Origin: Herbaspirillum sp. | Lineage (GTDB): Bacteria; Pseudomonadota; Gammaproteobacteria; Burkholderiales; Burkholderiaceae_D | DNA: 64,000 nucleotides | Assembly (NCBI RefSeq): GCF_017744395.1 | Contig: NZ_JAGIBI010000003.1 | Location: forward strand, 62,001 to 126,000 | Direction: 5' to 3' | Part shown: in pieces, positions 24,403-33,485 of the stretch | Position numbering within the stretch: position 1 is the first letter of the stretch | Layout: every line of letters begins with the position of its first letter | Notes under the pieces: generated by a model | The model's database searches: none | Told to the model about the DNA's origin: nothing | Seen by the model: the letters and a program-made list of their open reading frames with translations, nothing else | Position numbers and translations under genes: made by a program

Positions 24403-25668
24403 TCAGGCAGCGAAGCGGAAAGGCGCGGCGTCGATCTCGGATTTGCGGCCGGCGACCTGGTCGGCCAGCAGCGTGGCGCTGCCGCAGGCCAGCGTCCAGC
24501 CCAGCGCGCCCTGGCCGATGTTGAGGTAGAGGTTCTTGACCGGCGAGGGGCCGACCACCGGCACGCCGCTCGGGGTGGCGGGACGGAAACCCGTCCACGG
24601 CGACAGCGCGGCATCCTCGCCCAGGGCGCAGCCGGGGAACAGCTCATGCACGCCTTGCTTGAGTTCGTCGATGGCGCGCTGGGGAATGGAACGGTCCATG
24701 CCCACCAGTTCGACCCGGCCGGCCACGCGCAGGCGCTCGCCCAGGCGCGCGTAGACGATCTTGCGCGAGATGTCGGTGATCGAAACCTGCGGCGCGGCTG
24801 CGCGGCTGGCGGCATCCCGCAGCGGCACGGTGATGCTGTAGCCTTTCAACGGATAGAGCGGCAGCGACAAGCCGAGGCGGCGCGCGAACGCCGGGCTTTC
24901 CGGGCCGAAACAGAGCACGAAGCTGTCGGCTTCGATCCATTCGTCGCCGGCCTGCACCGCGCGCAAGGCGCCGGCGCTGGTGCGCACATTGGTGGCGCTG
25001 GCGTTGCCGATGAAGCGGAAATTGGCATTGGCCTGCATCACCGCCACCAGCTCGCGGCAGAACTGCGGGCAGTCGCCGGCTTCCTCGCTGGGAGTGTAGA
25101 CGCCGCCGGCCCAGTCGCGTGAGGACTTGGCCAGCGCCGGTTCGATGGCGATGCAGCGCGCCGCGTCCAGCACTTCCTGCTGGCAGCCGAACTGCGACTG
25201 GAACCGCACCTGCTTGCCGGCGCTGTCCAGGCCGGCATGGTCGGTGTACATCACCAGCTTGCCGGAGGTCTGGTAGTCGAACTGCAGGTTCAGCTGCGCG
25301 TTCCATTGCTTGAGCTGGTCGCGGCTGAAGAAGGCCAGTTGCAGCAGCTCGATGGTGGTGCGGCGCACGCGGTCGGCGTTGCAGCAGCGCAGGAATTCGA
25401 ACAACCAGCGGTACTGGGCCGGGTCGAGCGTGGGTTTGATGGTCAGCGGGGAGTCGCTGCTGAACATGTAGTAGGCCCATTTGGACCAGACCGACGGATC
25501 GGCCAGCGGCGCCACGTAGGAATAGCTCAGTTGCGCGCCGTTGCCCAGGCTGGTGCCGTCGCCGGGCTGGGCGCGGCCGTCCACCAGGGTGACCTGGTGG
25601 CCGTCCTGCAGCAGGCGCCAGGCGGTGGTGACGCCGATTACGCCGGCGCCCAATACGCAGATATGCAT
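24403..25668 (-). CDS. dadA: D-amino-acid dehydrogenase (DadA family FAD oxidoreductase)
   Basis: The product is 421 aa. The N-terminal FAD motif is MHICVLGAGVIGVTTAWRLL, followed by VDGRAQPGDGTSLGNGAQLSYSYVAPLADP split as in DadA. The C-terminal end has PVVGPSPVKNLYLNIGQGA and GWTLACGSATLLADQVAG, the second FAD-contacting part. It should oxidise D-amino acids to 2-oxo acids, passing electrons to the respiratory chain from the inner membrane's cytoplasmic face. It lies between a binding-protein gene and an HpaI-type aldolase gene. DadA paralogues are common, so the physiological substrate may not be D-alanine. Confidence 0.85.
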   Translation of the reverse strand: MHICVLGAGVIGVTTAWRLLQDGHQVTLVDGRAQPGDGTSLGNGAQLSYSYVAPLADPSVWSKWAYYMFSSDSPLTIKPTLDPAQYRWLFEFLRCCNADRVRRTTIELLQLAFFSRDQLKQWNAQLNLQFDYQTSGKLVMYTDHAGLDSAGKQVRFQSQFGCQQEVLDAARCIAIEPALAKSSRDWAGGVYTPSEEAGDCPQFCRELVAVMQANANFRFIGNASATNVRTSAGALRAVQAGDEWIEADSFVLCFGPESPAFARRLGLSLPLYPLKGYSITVPLRDAASRAAAPQVSITDISRKIVYARLGERLRVAGRVELVGMDRSIPQRAIDELKQGVHELFPGCALGEDAALSPWTGFRPATPSGVPVVGPSPVKNLYLNIGQGALGWTLACGSATLLADQVAGRKSEIDAAPFRFAA

Positions 25669-25834
25669 GGTGTTCTTGTTGTGTACCGTTCGGGAGTGTT
25701 TGCCGGTATCCCGCCCCGGAGAGGCGCGGGATGCTCGGCATCATTGTGGGCCACTATACGAAGATTCGCCGGGGGTGTCACATGCCGAATCGGCATGGTG
25801 CCGCCAGGGATCGGATTGAATCGTGGATCGCTTC

Positions 25835-27019
25835 TTAACGGGTGCCGCCGAAGCTGCGCACGGGCATCCATTTACCCTGCGCCAGTACGTACATGGTGTA
25901 GGTGGCGTTGAGCAGGTTGCCTTGATTGTCGAAGGCGATAGTTCCGGTCAGGCCCTGGTAGCGGATCGCGTGCAACGCGTCGGCCAGCTTGCGGCCATCG
26001 GTCGTGCCGGCGGCCTGGATGGCGGCAGCCAGCACCTGGGCGGCGTCGTAGGCGAAGGGGGCGAAGCGCTCGATGTCGTCGCTGTGCCGGGCGCGGTATT
26101 TCTTCTCGAAAGACTTCCAGCCCGGCATCCTGTCTTCGGACGATCCGAAGGCCAGCCCCAACGTACCATCGCCATCGGCGCCGGCCAGTTCGATGAACAG
26201 TGGGCCGACCGTGCCGTCGGCCGCCATCAGGGGCGCGTGGATCTGCATGCGCCGCATGCTGCGCGCCAGGATCGCAGCTTGCGCCCCCAGCCCGGCGAAG
26301 AACACCAGGTCCGGGTTCTTGGTGCGGATGTGGCCGAGTTGCTGGTTGAAGTCCGAGGTCTTGGCGTTGACGCGTTCCTGCGCCACCACGTTCATGCCGT
26401 TGTCGTGCAGGCTGCGGATGAACGTGACGGCGAGGTTGCGGCCGAACGGGGTGTCGTCGTCGATCACCGCCACCCGGCGCACGTCGAGCACGCGCGCCAC
26501 GTAGGAGCCGGCGTAGGCGCCGCCGTCGTCGTCATGGCCGATGATGCGGAAGCTTCCGGCCAGCCCGTTGGCGGTGTATTGGCGCCCGCTCGAGCCGGCT
26601 GCCACCTGCGGGATGCCGGCGGCGGCGTAGAGCGGCGCGGCGGCCAGGCTGGCGGCGGTGTTCCAGTGCCCGATTACCGCCGCCACGCGCGTGCGCACCA
26701 GGTACTCGGCGATCAGCGCCGCCGTTTGCGCATCGCCGCGGTCGTCGCCAATGACCAGCTTGTAGGCGATCCTGCGGCCGTTGAGGCGCGGTGCGCGGGC
26801 ATTGATCTCCTGCAGGGCCAGCTCGACCGCGTGCAATTGGCTCTGGCCGACCTTGGCGGAACTACCCGAGAGCGGTCCGGCGAAACCGATCGGTATGGTG
26901 TCGGTAGCCTCCTGCGCCAGTGCCGCCGGCGTCAGGGCCGGCGCCAGCAGGCAGGCCGCCAGCAGCCGTCGCCGGCCGAGTCGGGGCCGGAAGCGTTTAG
27001 GCATTTGCAGTGCGGTCAC
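25835..27019 (-). CDS. Branched-chain-amino-acid-type ABC substrate-binding protein (LivK/HAAT family)
   Basis: The product is 394 aa from the GTG complement at 27017-27019, which has GGGAG four bases upstream. An ATG at 27004 would give 389 aa but lacks a ribosome site. The signal region RRRLLAACLLAPALTPAALAQ is twin-arginine-like. Mature residues follow the periplasmic-binding fold type I: IPIGFAGPLSGSSAKVGQSQ, VIGDDRGDAQTAALIAEYLV, VAAVIGHWNTAASLAAAP and RVAVIDDDTPFGRNLAV. No permease or ATPase gene is adjacent, so it is an orphan binding protein that either uses a distant transporter or acts in sensing. It shares direction with dadA, 166 nt downstream. Confidence 0.87.
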   Translation of the reverse strand: MTALQMPKRFRPRLGRRRLLAACLLAPALTPAALAQEATDTIPIGFAGPLSGSSAKVGQSQLHAVELALQEINARAPRLNGRRIAYKLVIGDDRGDAQTAALIAEYLVRTRVAAVIGHWNTAASLAAAPLYAAAGIPQVAAGSSGRQYTANGLAGSFRIIGHDDDGGAYAGSYVARVLDVRRVAVIDDDTPFGRNLAVTFIRSLHDNGMNVVAQERVNAKTSDFNQQLGHIRTKNPDLVFFAGLGAQAAILARSMRRMQIHAPLMAADGTVGPLFIELAGADGDGTLGLAFGSSEDRMPGWKSFEKKYRARHSDDIERFAPFAYDAAQVLAAAIQAAGTTDGRKLADALHAIRYQGLTGTIAFDNQGNLLNATYTMYVLAQGKWMPVRSFGGTR

Positions 27020-27208
27020 AATGCTCCCGTGATTGAGTGGATGGTCGGCTATTCGAATAGCGGCGCGTTGCGTGGTCGCCAGCGCGCTGGTTTGCAGCAG
27101 TTTAACGGTTGTGCAACGGCATGGCTTGAATTGCCTATCGCCAAGCCCTGTGCACTTGTGCAAAACCGTTTTGCGGACGCCGTGCCGGCTCCTTGGTCCA
27201 TGCTGCGT

Positions 27209-27214
27209 TACAAT
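27209..27214 (+). promoter_or_regulatory. Probable -10 element of rnpB
   Basis: TACAAT ends eight bases before the predicted 5' end of RNase P RNA. I could not find a good -35 at the standard spacing. Confidence 0.4.
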
Positions 27215-27221
27215 AGCGCCC

Positions 27222-27551
27222 GATGCAGGCCAGACAGCCGCTGGCCGCGTCCGCAAGGGCGCGGCGGGAGGAAGGTCCGGACTCCACAGAGCAGGGTGAC
27301 GGTTAACGGCCGTCCGCCGAACCCCGGTGCGAACCGGCATAAGGCGAGGAACAGGGCCACAGAGACGAGCGTATTAAGTTACGGTGAAACGCGGTAACCT
27401 CCACCCGGAGCAATTTCAAATAGGCACGCGATGATGTTGCTCGCGGAGCGTGCGGGTAGAAAGCTTGAGCGGCGGAGCAATCCGGCGCCTAGAGGAATGG
27501 CTGTCATAGCGGGCAACCGCCGTAACAGAATCCGGCCTACCGGTCTGCTTC
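27222..27551 (+). ncRNA. rnpB: RNase P RNA, bacterial type A
   Basis: About 330 nt. The 5' and 3' ends (GATGCAGGCC and GGTCTGCTTC) pair as helix P1, as in the E. coli RNA. Conserved core blocks appear in order: CCAGACAGCCGC, GGAGGAAGGTCCGGACTCC, ACAGAGCAGGGTG, GGTGAAACGCGGTAACCTCC, CACCCGGAGCAATTTCAAAT, AGGAATGGCTGTCATA and ACAGAATCCGGCCTACCGG. It is the catalytic part of RNase P, which matures tRNA 5' ends. End points are estimated from the P1 pairing. Any reading frames over this stretch are not genes. Confidence 0.93.
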
Positions 27552-27664
27552 ATTGAATTCCCATGCGCCCGGCGATGTCCGGTGCGCGTGCGGCCATCCC
27601 TTATAAAACAATACTGCGGCCCGCGGGCGACTGCGGGTTTCGCGAGAGACACGTCAGGAACCCA

Positions 27665-28816
27665 ATGACCCAACCGGTTTTGTTTGAAGAGCTGACCGCC
27701 AGCAATGGCCGCCGCATCGGCGTGGCCACGCTGGCTTCCGAAAAGACCCTGCACGCCATTTCGCTGGAGATGGTCAACTTGCTGACGCCGCAACTGCGCA
27801 AGTGGCAGGCCGATCCGGGCGTGGCGCTGGTGATCCTGCAGGCGCAGGGCGAAAAGGCCTTCTGCGCCGGCGGCGACCTGCAGCAGCTGTACCGCACCAT
27901 GCGCGAGCACCATGCCTCGCCCGAGCGCGGCGACATCCGAGGCAACCGCTATGCCGCCGAATTCTTCGAGCATGAATACCGCCTGGATTACCTGATCCAT
28001 ACCTTCGGCAAGCCGATCCTGTGCTGGGGCCACGGCATCGTCATGGGCGGCGGCATCGGCCTGATGGCCGGTTGCAGCCACCGGGTGGCGACCGAGAAAT
28101 CGCGCCTGGCGATGCCGGAGATCACCATCGGCCTGTATCCGGACGTGGGCGGAAGCTGGTTCCTGTCGCGCATGCCGGGCAAGACCGGGGTGTTCCTGGC
28201 GCTGACCGGCGCCCTGCTCAACGCCAAGGACGCCGTGTTCGCCGGCCTGGCCGATTACTGCATCGCACAGGCTTCCAAGCAGTCCGTCATCGATGCGCTG
28301 CTGGCGCAGCCCTGGGGCGGCGACGACGATGCGCAACTGCTGGAGCGCACGCTGGCCGAGGCGCAGGCCGCTTCGCTGGATGACGGCGCCGTCGCTTTCG
28401 CGCCATCCAACCTGCGTAGCCATTTCGACCAGATCGAGGCGCTGTGCCGCCAGCCCACGCTGCCGGAGATTGTCGACGGCATCCTGTCGATCCAGACCGA
28501 CGACGCCTGGCTGCAGAAGGCCATTGCCACCTTGCGCGCCGGTTCCCCAGGTTCGGCCTGGCTCGGTTACGCGCTGCAAAAGCGGGTGCGCCACCTGTCG
28601 CTGGCCGAGGTGTTCCGGCTGGAGTTCGTGGTGTCGCTGCATTGCGCGGCGCGGCCGGATTTCGTCGAGGGCGTGCGCGCCTTGATCATCGAGAAGGACC
28701 AGAAGCCGAAATGGCAGCCGGCCACGTTGGCCGAGGCGACGCCGGCATGGGTCGAGGGTTTCTTCGACGATCCGTGGAAGAAGGAAGAGCATCCGCTGGC
28801 CGACCTGGGGGCCTGA
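27665..28816 (+). CDS. Enoyl-CoA hydratase/isomerase family, 3-hydroxyisobutyryl-CoA hydrolase-like
   Basis: The product is 383 aa from the ATG at 27665, with CAGGAA upstream; the earlier in-frame start at 27563 lies inside or at the end of rnpB and is rejected. The crotonase core has VALVILQAQGEKAFCAGGDL, GHGIVMGGGIGLMAGCSHRV, then AMPEITIGLYPDVGGSWFLS. That last block contains the PEx(x)IG-(F/Y)PDxG signature of 3-hydroxyisobutyryl-CoA hydrolases (valine degradation), and the length fits too. The C-terminal ECH_2-type extension includes FRLEFVVSLHCAARPDFVEG. It is followed by its own terminator and is a single-gene unit. Confidence 0.87.
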   Translation: MTQPVLFEELTASNGRRIGVATLASEKTLHAISLEMVNLLTPQLRKWQADPGVALVILQAQGEKAFCAGGDLQQLYRTMREHHASPERGDIRGNRYAAEFFEHEYRLDYLIHTFGKPILCWGHGIVMGGGIGLMAGCSHRVATEKSRLAMPEITIGLYPDVGGSWFLSRMPGKTGVFLALTGALLNAKDAVFAGLADYCIAQASKQSVIDALLAQPWGGDDDAQLLERTLAEAQAASLDDGAVAFAPSNLRSHFDQIEALCRQPTLPEIVDGILSIQTDDAWLQKAIATLRAGSPGSAWLGYALQKRVRHLSLAEVFRLEFVVSLHCAARPDFVEGVRALIIEKDQKPKWQPATLAEATPAWVEGFFDDPWKKEEHPLADLGA

Positions 28817-28843
28817 CCGGCCCAGGCGTAAAGAGGCGAGCTG

Positions 28844-28881
28844 ACGCCGCTGTATCGGTTCCGGCCGTACAGCGGCGTTTT
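28844..28881 (+). terminator. Rho-independent terminator after the crotonase-family gene
   Basis: ACGCCGCTGTA and TACAGCGGCGT form an 11-bp stem with a 13-base loop, followed by TTTT. Confidence 0.75.
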
Positions 28882-28987
28882 CACGTCGGAACGGATAGTC
28901 GCCACGATGCAGGCGCAACGGGGGCCGGGTTTTACGAGCGGGAGAGGTACTGCGGGAAGGGGGGATGCGGGGAGTACTGCAGGAGGC

Positions 28988-29024
28988 ATTTGAATGCCAT
29001 GAACCGGGTTCATGGCATTCAAAT
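28988..29024. repeat. 37-nt perfect palindrome after the HU gene
   Basis: Two 18-nt arms (ATTTGAATGCCATGAACC and its exact complement) flank a single central G. It starts six bases beyond the HU stop codon on the reverse strand. There is no T-run beyond it, so it is not a canonical terminator, although as RNA it would fold into a very stable hairpin. Confidence 0.85.
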
Positions 29025-29030
29025 TCTGAA

Positions 29031-29315
29031 TTACTTCTTCTTCTTGTTGACGGCTTCCTTGAAAGCCTTGCCAGCCGAGAACTTGACGGTGGTCGCAGCG
29101 GCGATCTTGATTTCTTCGCCGGTTTGCGGGTTACGGCCGGTGCGGGCAGCGCGCTTGCCGGTCGAGAAGGAACCGAAGCCAACCAATTGCACGGTATCGC
29201 CCTTGGTCACGGCCTTGATGATGTTCTCGATGACGGAGTCCAGCGCGCGCTGGGCTGCAGCCTTGGAGATTTCGGTGTCGGCGGCGATAACGTCAACCAA
29301 TTCAGATTTGTTCAC
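29031..29315 (-). CDS. hupB: DNA-binding protein HU (beta type)
   Basis: The product is 94 aa with a GTG start (complement of 29313-29315) and AAAGGAA seven bases upstream. Sequence [20 protein letters not shown], then [20 protein letters not shown] with the HU signature GFGxFxxxxRxxRxGRNPxTG, and a lysine-rich end (NKKKK). It is a nucleoid-associated dimer that bends DNA. It lies alone between the 18-bp-arm palindrome and a long AT-rich intergenic region. On the reverse strand, TAAAAT (complement of 29348-29353) may be its -10. Confidence 0.95.
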   Translation of the reverse strand: MNKSELVDVIAADTEISKAAAQRALDSVIENIIKAVTKGDTVQLVGFGSFSTGKRAARTGRNPQTGEEIKIAAATTVKFSAGKAFKEAVNKKKK

Positions 29316-29878
29316 TTTAAAATTCCTTTCACTGTTAAGGTGCCGAGATTTTAGCACTGGAATATGGCGAATCAGCAAGCCCTATCTGCGTTTTCAGCCG
29401 ATTTGACCTGGGCGGATCGCCCTCGATTGAAAAATATCGATGCATCGAAACGGCTTTGTAAAAAACTGTCTTGATCGATATATCTCCAAAACCGTGGATA
29501 GTAAAAGTAGCGCGGTGTTTTAGTCAAAATAAAAAAACAGCGATTACAGAATTCGAAGCCGGATGAACTCAAGTTGCAGCGCAAAATCCCGCTCCGGTTT
29601 CTTCTTCCCCGTTTGCAAAATCCCTTCGGCATCCTGTGGTCGAAGCAGGGAGGCCCGGGTTTGCCCGGAGCGCTTCCGGCGCCATGATCATCGCTCGCAA
29701 ATCCGCGTGGTTACGCAATCTTGTCGATAAACACATGTGTATATCTCAGATTGCACATTCAATGTAAATCCTAAGTCCTTCATTTTTCTCGGAAAACTGC
29801 TTAAAACGGCGTTTTAAAGAAGCGCGCTAAGTCTTTGACTTTATTAGCAAAATCCCGGTTTTTCCCTCGGTATACCGC
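29316..29878. other. AT-rich intergenic region upstream of the dcw cluster
   Basis: About 560 bp of markedly lower GC than the surroundings with no convincing gene. It holds small symmetric sites: ACACATGTGT at 29731-29740 and TTAAAAC-GGC-GTTTTAA at 29811-29827. The composition suits promoters and nucleoid-protein binding between divergent hupB and mraZ. Confidence 0.5.
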
Positions 29879-29907
29879 TTGACCTGTATTAGTGCATCCT
29901 CTAAAGT
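29879..29907 (+). promoter_or_regulatory. Sigma70-type promoter of the dcw cluster (Pmra)
   Basis: TTGACC at 29879-29884, 17-bp spacer, TAAAGT at 29902-29907. Transcription would start near 29914 and leave a leader of about 110 nt before mraZ. Confidence 0.65.
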
Positions 29908-29941
29908 GGGCGGCAGTGTCAAAAAGTGTTTTTTTGTGGGG
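29905..29941 (+). promoter_or_regulatory. MraZ-binding box array
   Basis: Four TG-containing boxes start at 29907, 29917, 29927 and 29937, exactly 10 bp apart: TGGGC, TGTCA, TGTTT and TGGGG. MraZ of E. coli binds TGGGN direct repeats separated by five bases in its own promoter. The array overlaps the -10 and the predicted start of transcription, so autorepression by MraZ is expected. Confidence 0.7.
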
Positions 29942-30025
29942 AATTTTCGGATTTATTTGCATCCGCCGCCATCTTAAGACACCCGATCAGCTATTTCACT
30001 CGCCACGGCGAACAGGACAAACACA

Positions 30026-30454
30026 GTGTTTCAGGGCGCGTCAGCACTCAATCTCGATGCCAAAGGACGGATGACCATTCCGGCCAAGCATCGTGACGCC
30101 CTGCTTGTGCAGTGCGAAGGGCGCGTCACGCTGACCCGCCACCCGCACGGCTGCCTGCTGTTTTTCCCGCGTCCGACCTGGGAAGCGCATCGCGAGCAGA
30201 TCGCCGCCTGGCCGATGTCGGCCCGCGCATGGCAGCGCATCTTCCTCGGCAATGCCTCCGACGTCGAGCTCGACACCGCCGGCCGCATCCTGATTGCGCC
30301 GGAGCTGCGCGCCGCGGTCGGCCTGCAGCGTGACGTGATGCTGCTGGGCATGGGCAGCCATTTCGAAATCTGGGATGCCGCCAAGCTGGCCGAGAGCGAA
30401 TCGGAAGCGGTCGCGGCGGGCATGCCCGATGTGTTGAACAATTTTTCCTTCTGA
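30026..30454 (+). CDS. mraZ: Transcriptional regulator MraZ
   Basis: The product is 142 aa with a GTG start and AGGA nine bases upstream. It contains two copies of the MraZ/AbrB-like half-domain: the first with [19 protein letters not shown], the second with [20 protein letters not shown]. Each includes the DxxGR signature. The ring-shaped oligomer binds phased repeats in its own promoter and represses the dcw cluster. The repeat array is found at 29905-29941, upstream. The first gene of the cluster; rsmH follows after 12 nt. Confidence 0.95.
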   Translation: MFQGASALNLDAKGRMTIPAKHRDALLVQCEGRVTLTRHPHGCLLFFPRPTWEAHREQIAAWPMSARAWQRIFLGNASDVELDTAGRILIAPELRAAVGLQRDVMLLGMGSHFEIWDAAKLAESESEAVAAGMPDVLNNFSF

Positions 30455-30466
30455 CGGCCGGGCGAG

Positions 30467-31437
<971 letters not shown>

Positions 31438-31441
<4 letters not shown>

Positions 31442-31710
31442 CCGGGCGCCTGTGCATCCTGCTGACCATCCTGCTGGTGGGGTGCGCCCTGTCCGTGGTC
31501 AGCGCCCAATACAAGGCGCGCAGCCTGTTCATCGAACTGGAGCGCTCGCAGACCGCCGCGCGCCAGCTCGACGTCGACTGGGCGCAACTGCAGCTGGACC
31601 AGTCCACGCTGGGCAAGAACGCCCGCATCGAAGAGCTGGCCCGGCGCGACCTCGGCATGGTGCCGCTGACCGCGGCCCGCACCCAATATCTCACCGTGGG
31701 GGGCAAATGA
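31438..31710 (+). CDS. ftsL: Cell division protein FtsL
   Basis: The product is 90 aa: one N-terminal membrane helix ([20 protein letters not shown]) then a coiled coil ([20 protein letters not shown]) and the family end [18 protein letters not shown]. It is a bitopic divisome protein that pairs with FtsB and activates FtsWI. It overlaps rsmH and ftsI by four bases each. Confidence 0.93.
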
Positions 31711-33485
31711 CCCGCATGCCCCCGCGCACCAATCTCTCCGGCGGCCGCGTCGCGGCTTCCAAGGGGGTGGCGTTTTCTTCCAACCCGATCCTGCAGGTGA
31801 AGCTGCCGGCCTGGCGCTCGCGCTTCGTGCTGTTCGTGCTGTTCATCGCCTTCGCGGCGCTGGCGGCGCGCGCGCTGTGGCTGCAGGGCGTGTCGACCGA
31901 TTTCCTGCAGAAGCAGGGGGCGTCGCGCTACGCGCGCACGCTGGAGCTGCCGGCCACGCGCGGCAAGATCACCGACCGCAACGGCCAGGTGCTGGCTTCG
32001 TCGGTGCCGGTCAAGGCGATCTGGGCCATTCCCGAAGACGTGCAGGCCGCGCCCAAGGAGAAGCTGCGCGAACTGGCCAAGCTGCTGGAGATGAGCGACG
32101 CCGACCTGCGCAAGAAGCTCGACTCCGACCGCAGCTTCGTCTACCTCAAGCGCCAGGTGGAGCAGGACATTTCCGACAAGATCGTCAAGCTCGGCATCCC
32201 CGGCATCGAAACCCGCAAGGAGTACAAGCGCTTCTATCCTGAAGGCGAGGTGATGGCGCACGTGGTCGGCTTCACCAACGTCGAAGATGCCGGCCAGGAC
32301 GGCATGGAACTGGCCGCGCAGAAGACGCTGGCCGGCGTCACCGGCAGCCGCCGCGTGATCAAGGACCGCCTGGGCCGGGTGGTCGAGGATATCGGCTCGA
32401 TCCGCGATCCGCACGACGGGCGCGACCTGACCCTGTCCATCGACAGCAAGATCCAGTACATCGCCTTCACCCAGTTGAAGGAAGCGGTCGACAAGTTCAA
32501 GGCCAAGGCCGGCGGCATCATCGTGGTCGATGCCAAGACTGGCGAGGTGCTGGCATTGGCCAACATGCCGACCTACAATCCAAATGACCGCTCGGTGCTG
32601 ACCGGCGCGCAGCTGCGCAACCGCGTCGTCACCGACACCTTCGAGCCGGGCTCGACCCTGAAGCCGTTCACCGTGGCGCTGGCGCTGGACACCAAGCGCG
32701 TCACGCCCGCCACCGTGTTCCAGACCGCCCCCGGCAAGATGACCATCGGCACTGCGACCATCGGCGACTCGCATGCCCACGGTCCGCTGACGGTGGCGCA
32801 GATCATCGAGAAATCGTCCAACATCGGCACCGCCAAGATCGCGCTGCAAATGCCGCCGGAAGAGATGTGGACCATGTTCACCACGGTCGGCTTCGGCCAG
32901 CAGCCCAAGTACGGCTTCCCCGGCGCGGTGGCCGGCCGCGTGCGCCCCTACAAGTCGTGGCGCCCGATCGAGCAGGCCACGATGAGCTACGGCCACGGCA
33001 TCTCGGTGTCGCTGATCCAGTTGGCGCACGCCTACCTGATCTTCGCCCGCAACGGCGACATCATTCCGCTGTCCTTCACCAAGGTGAACGATTCGCCGAT
33101 CGGCCAGCGCGTGATTTCCGAAAACACCGCGCTGCAGATGCGCCGCATGCTGGAAACCGTGGTCGCCCCCGGCGGCACCGCGCCGCAGGCGCAGGTGCCG
33201 GGCTACCGCGTGGGCGGCAAGACCGGCACCGCCTACAAGATCGAAGGCGGCAAATATGTGCGCAAGTACGTGGCCTCGTTCTCCGGCATCGCGCCGATGT
33301 CGGATCCGCGCCTGATCATTTCCGTGATGATCGACGAGCCGCAGGGCCAGCACTACGGCGGCCCGGTGGCCGGCCCGGTGTTCGCCAGTGTGGCCGCCAA
33401 CGCGCTGCGCGCGCTGAACGTGCCGCCGGATTCCAGCGTGACCAACATCATCATTCCCAAAGAACCGCTTGAGGAGAGCATGTAA
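31707..33485 (+). CDS. ftsI: Peptidoglycan transpeptidase FtsI (PBP3)
   Basis: The product is 592 aa from the ATG at 31707, which overlaps the ftsL stop. A membrane anchor is present (FVLFVLFIAFAALAARALWL), then a pedestal domain with TRGKITDRNGQVLASS. The transpeptidase domain contains the catalytic tetrad S316-T-L-K319, the SSN motif at 370-372, and KTGT at 505-508. It makes septal cross-links together with FtsW, encoded downstream. All active-site motifs are intact. Confidence 0.96.
   Translation: MTRMPPRTNLSGGRVAASKGVAFSSNPILQVKLPAWRSRFVLFVLFIAFAALAARALWLQGVSTDFLQKQGASRYARTLELPATRGKITDRNGQVLASSVPVKAIWAIPEDVQAAPKEKLRELAKLLEMSDADLRKKLDSDRSFVYLKRQVEQDISDKIVKLGIPGIETRKEYKRFYPEGEVMAHVVGFTNVEDAGQDGMELAAQKTLAGVTGSRRVIKDRLGRVVEDIGSIRDPHDGRDLTLSIDSKIQYIAFTQLKEAVDKFKAKAGGIIVVDAKTGEVLALANMPTYNPNDRSVLTGAQLRNRVVTDTFEPGSTLKPFTVALALDTKRVTPATVFQTAPGKMTIGTATIGDSHAHGPLTVAQIIEKSSNIGTAKIALQMPPEEMWTMFTTVGFGQQPKYGFPGAVAGRVRPYKSWRPIEQATMSYGHGISVSLIQLAHAYLIFARNGDIIPLSFTKVNDSPIGQRVISENTALQMRRMLETVVAPGGTAPQAQVPGYRVGGKTGTAYKIEGGKYVRKYVASFSGIAPMSDPRLIISVMIDEPQGQHYGGPVAGPVFASVAANALRALNVPPDSSVTNIIIPKEPLEESM

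Noticed and set aside
25823-27397. 524-codon plus-strand frame
   Set aside because: Antisense to the binding-protein gene and running into rnpB.
27563-27664. Longer start for the crotonase-family gene
   Set aside because: It falls at the rnpB 3' end and its promoter space; the ATG at 27665 has the ribosome site and the family start.
29372-29632. 86-codon reverse frame in the AT-rich region
   Set aside because: No ribosome site, aromatic/Arg-rich composition unlike neighbouring proteins, and no recognisable motif.
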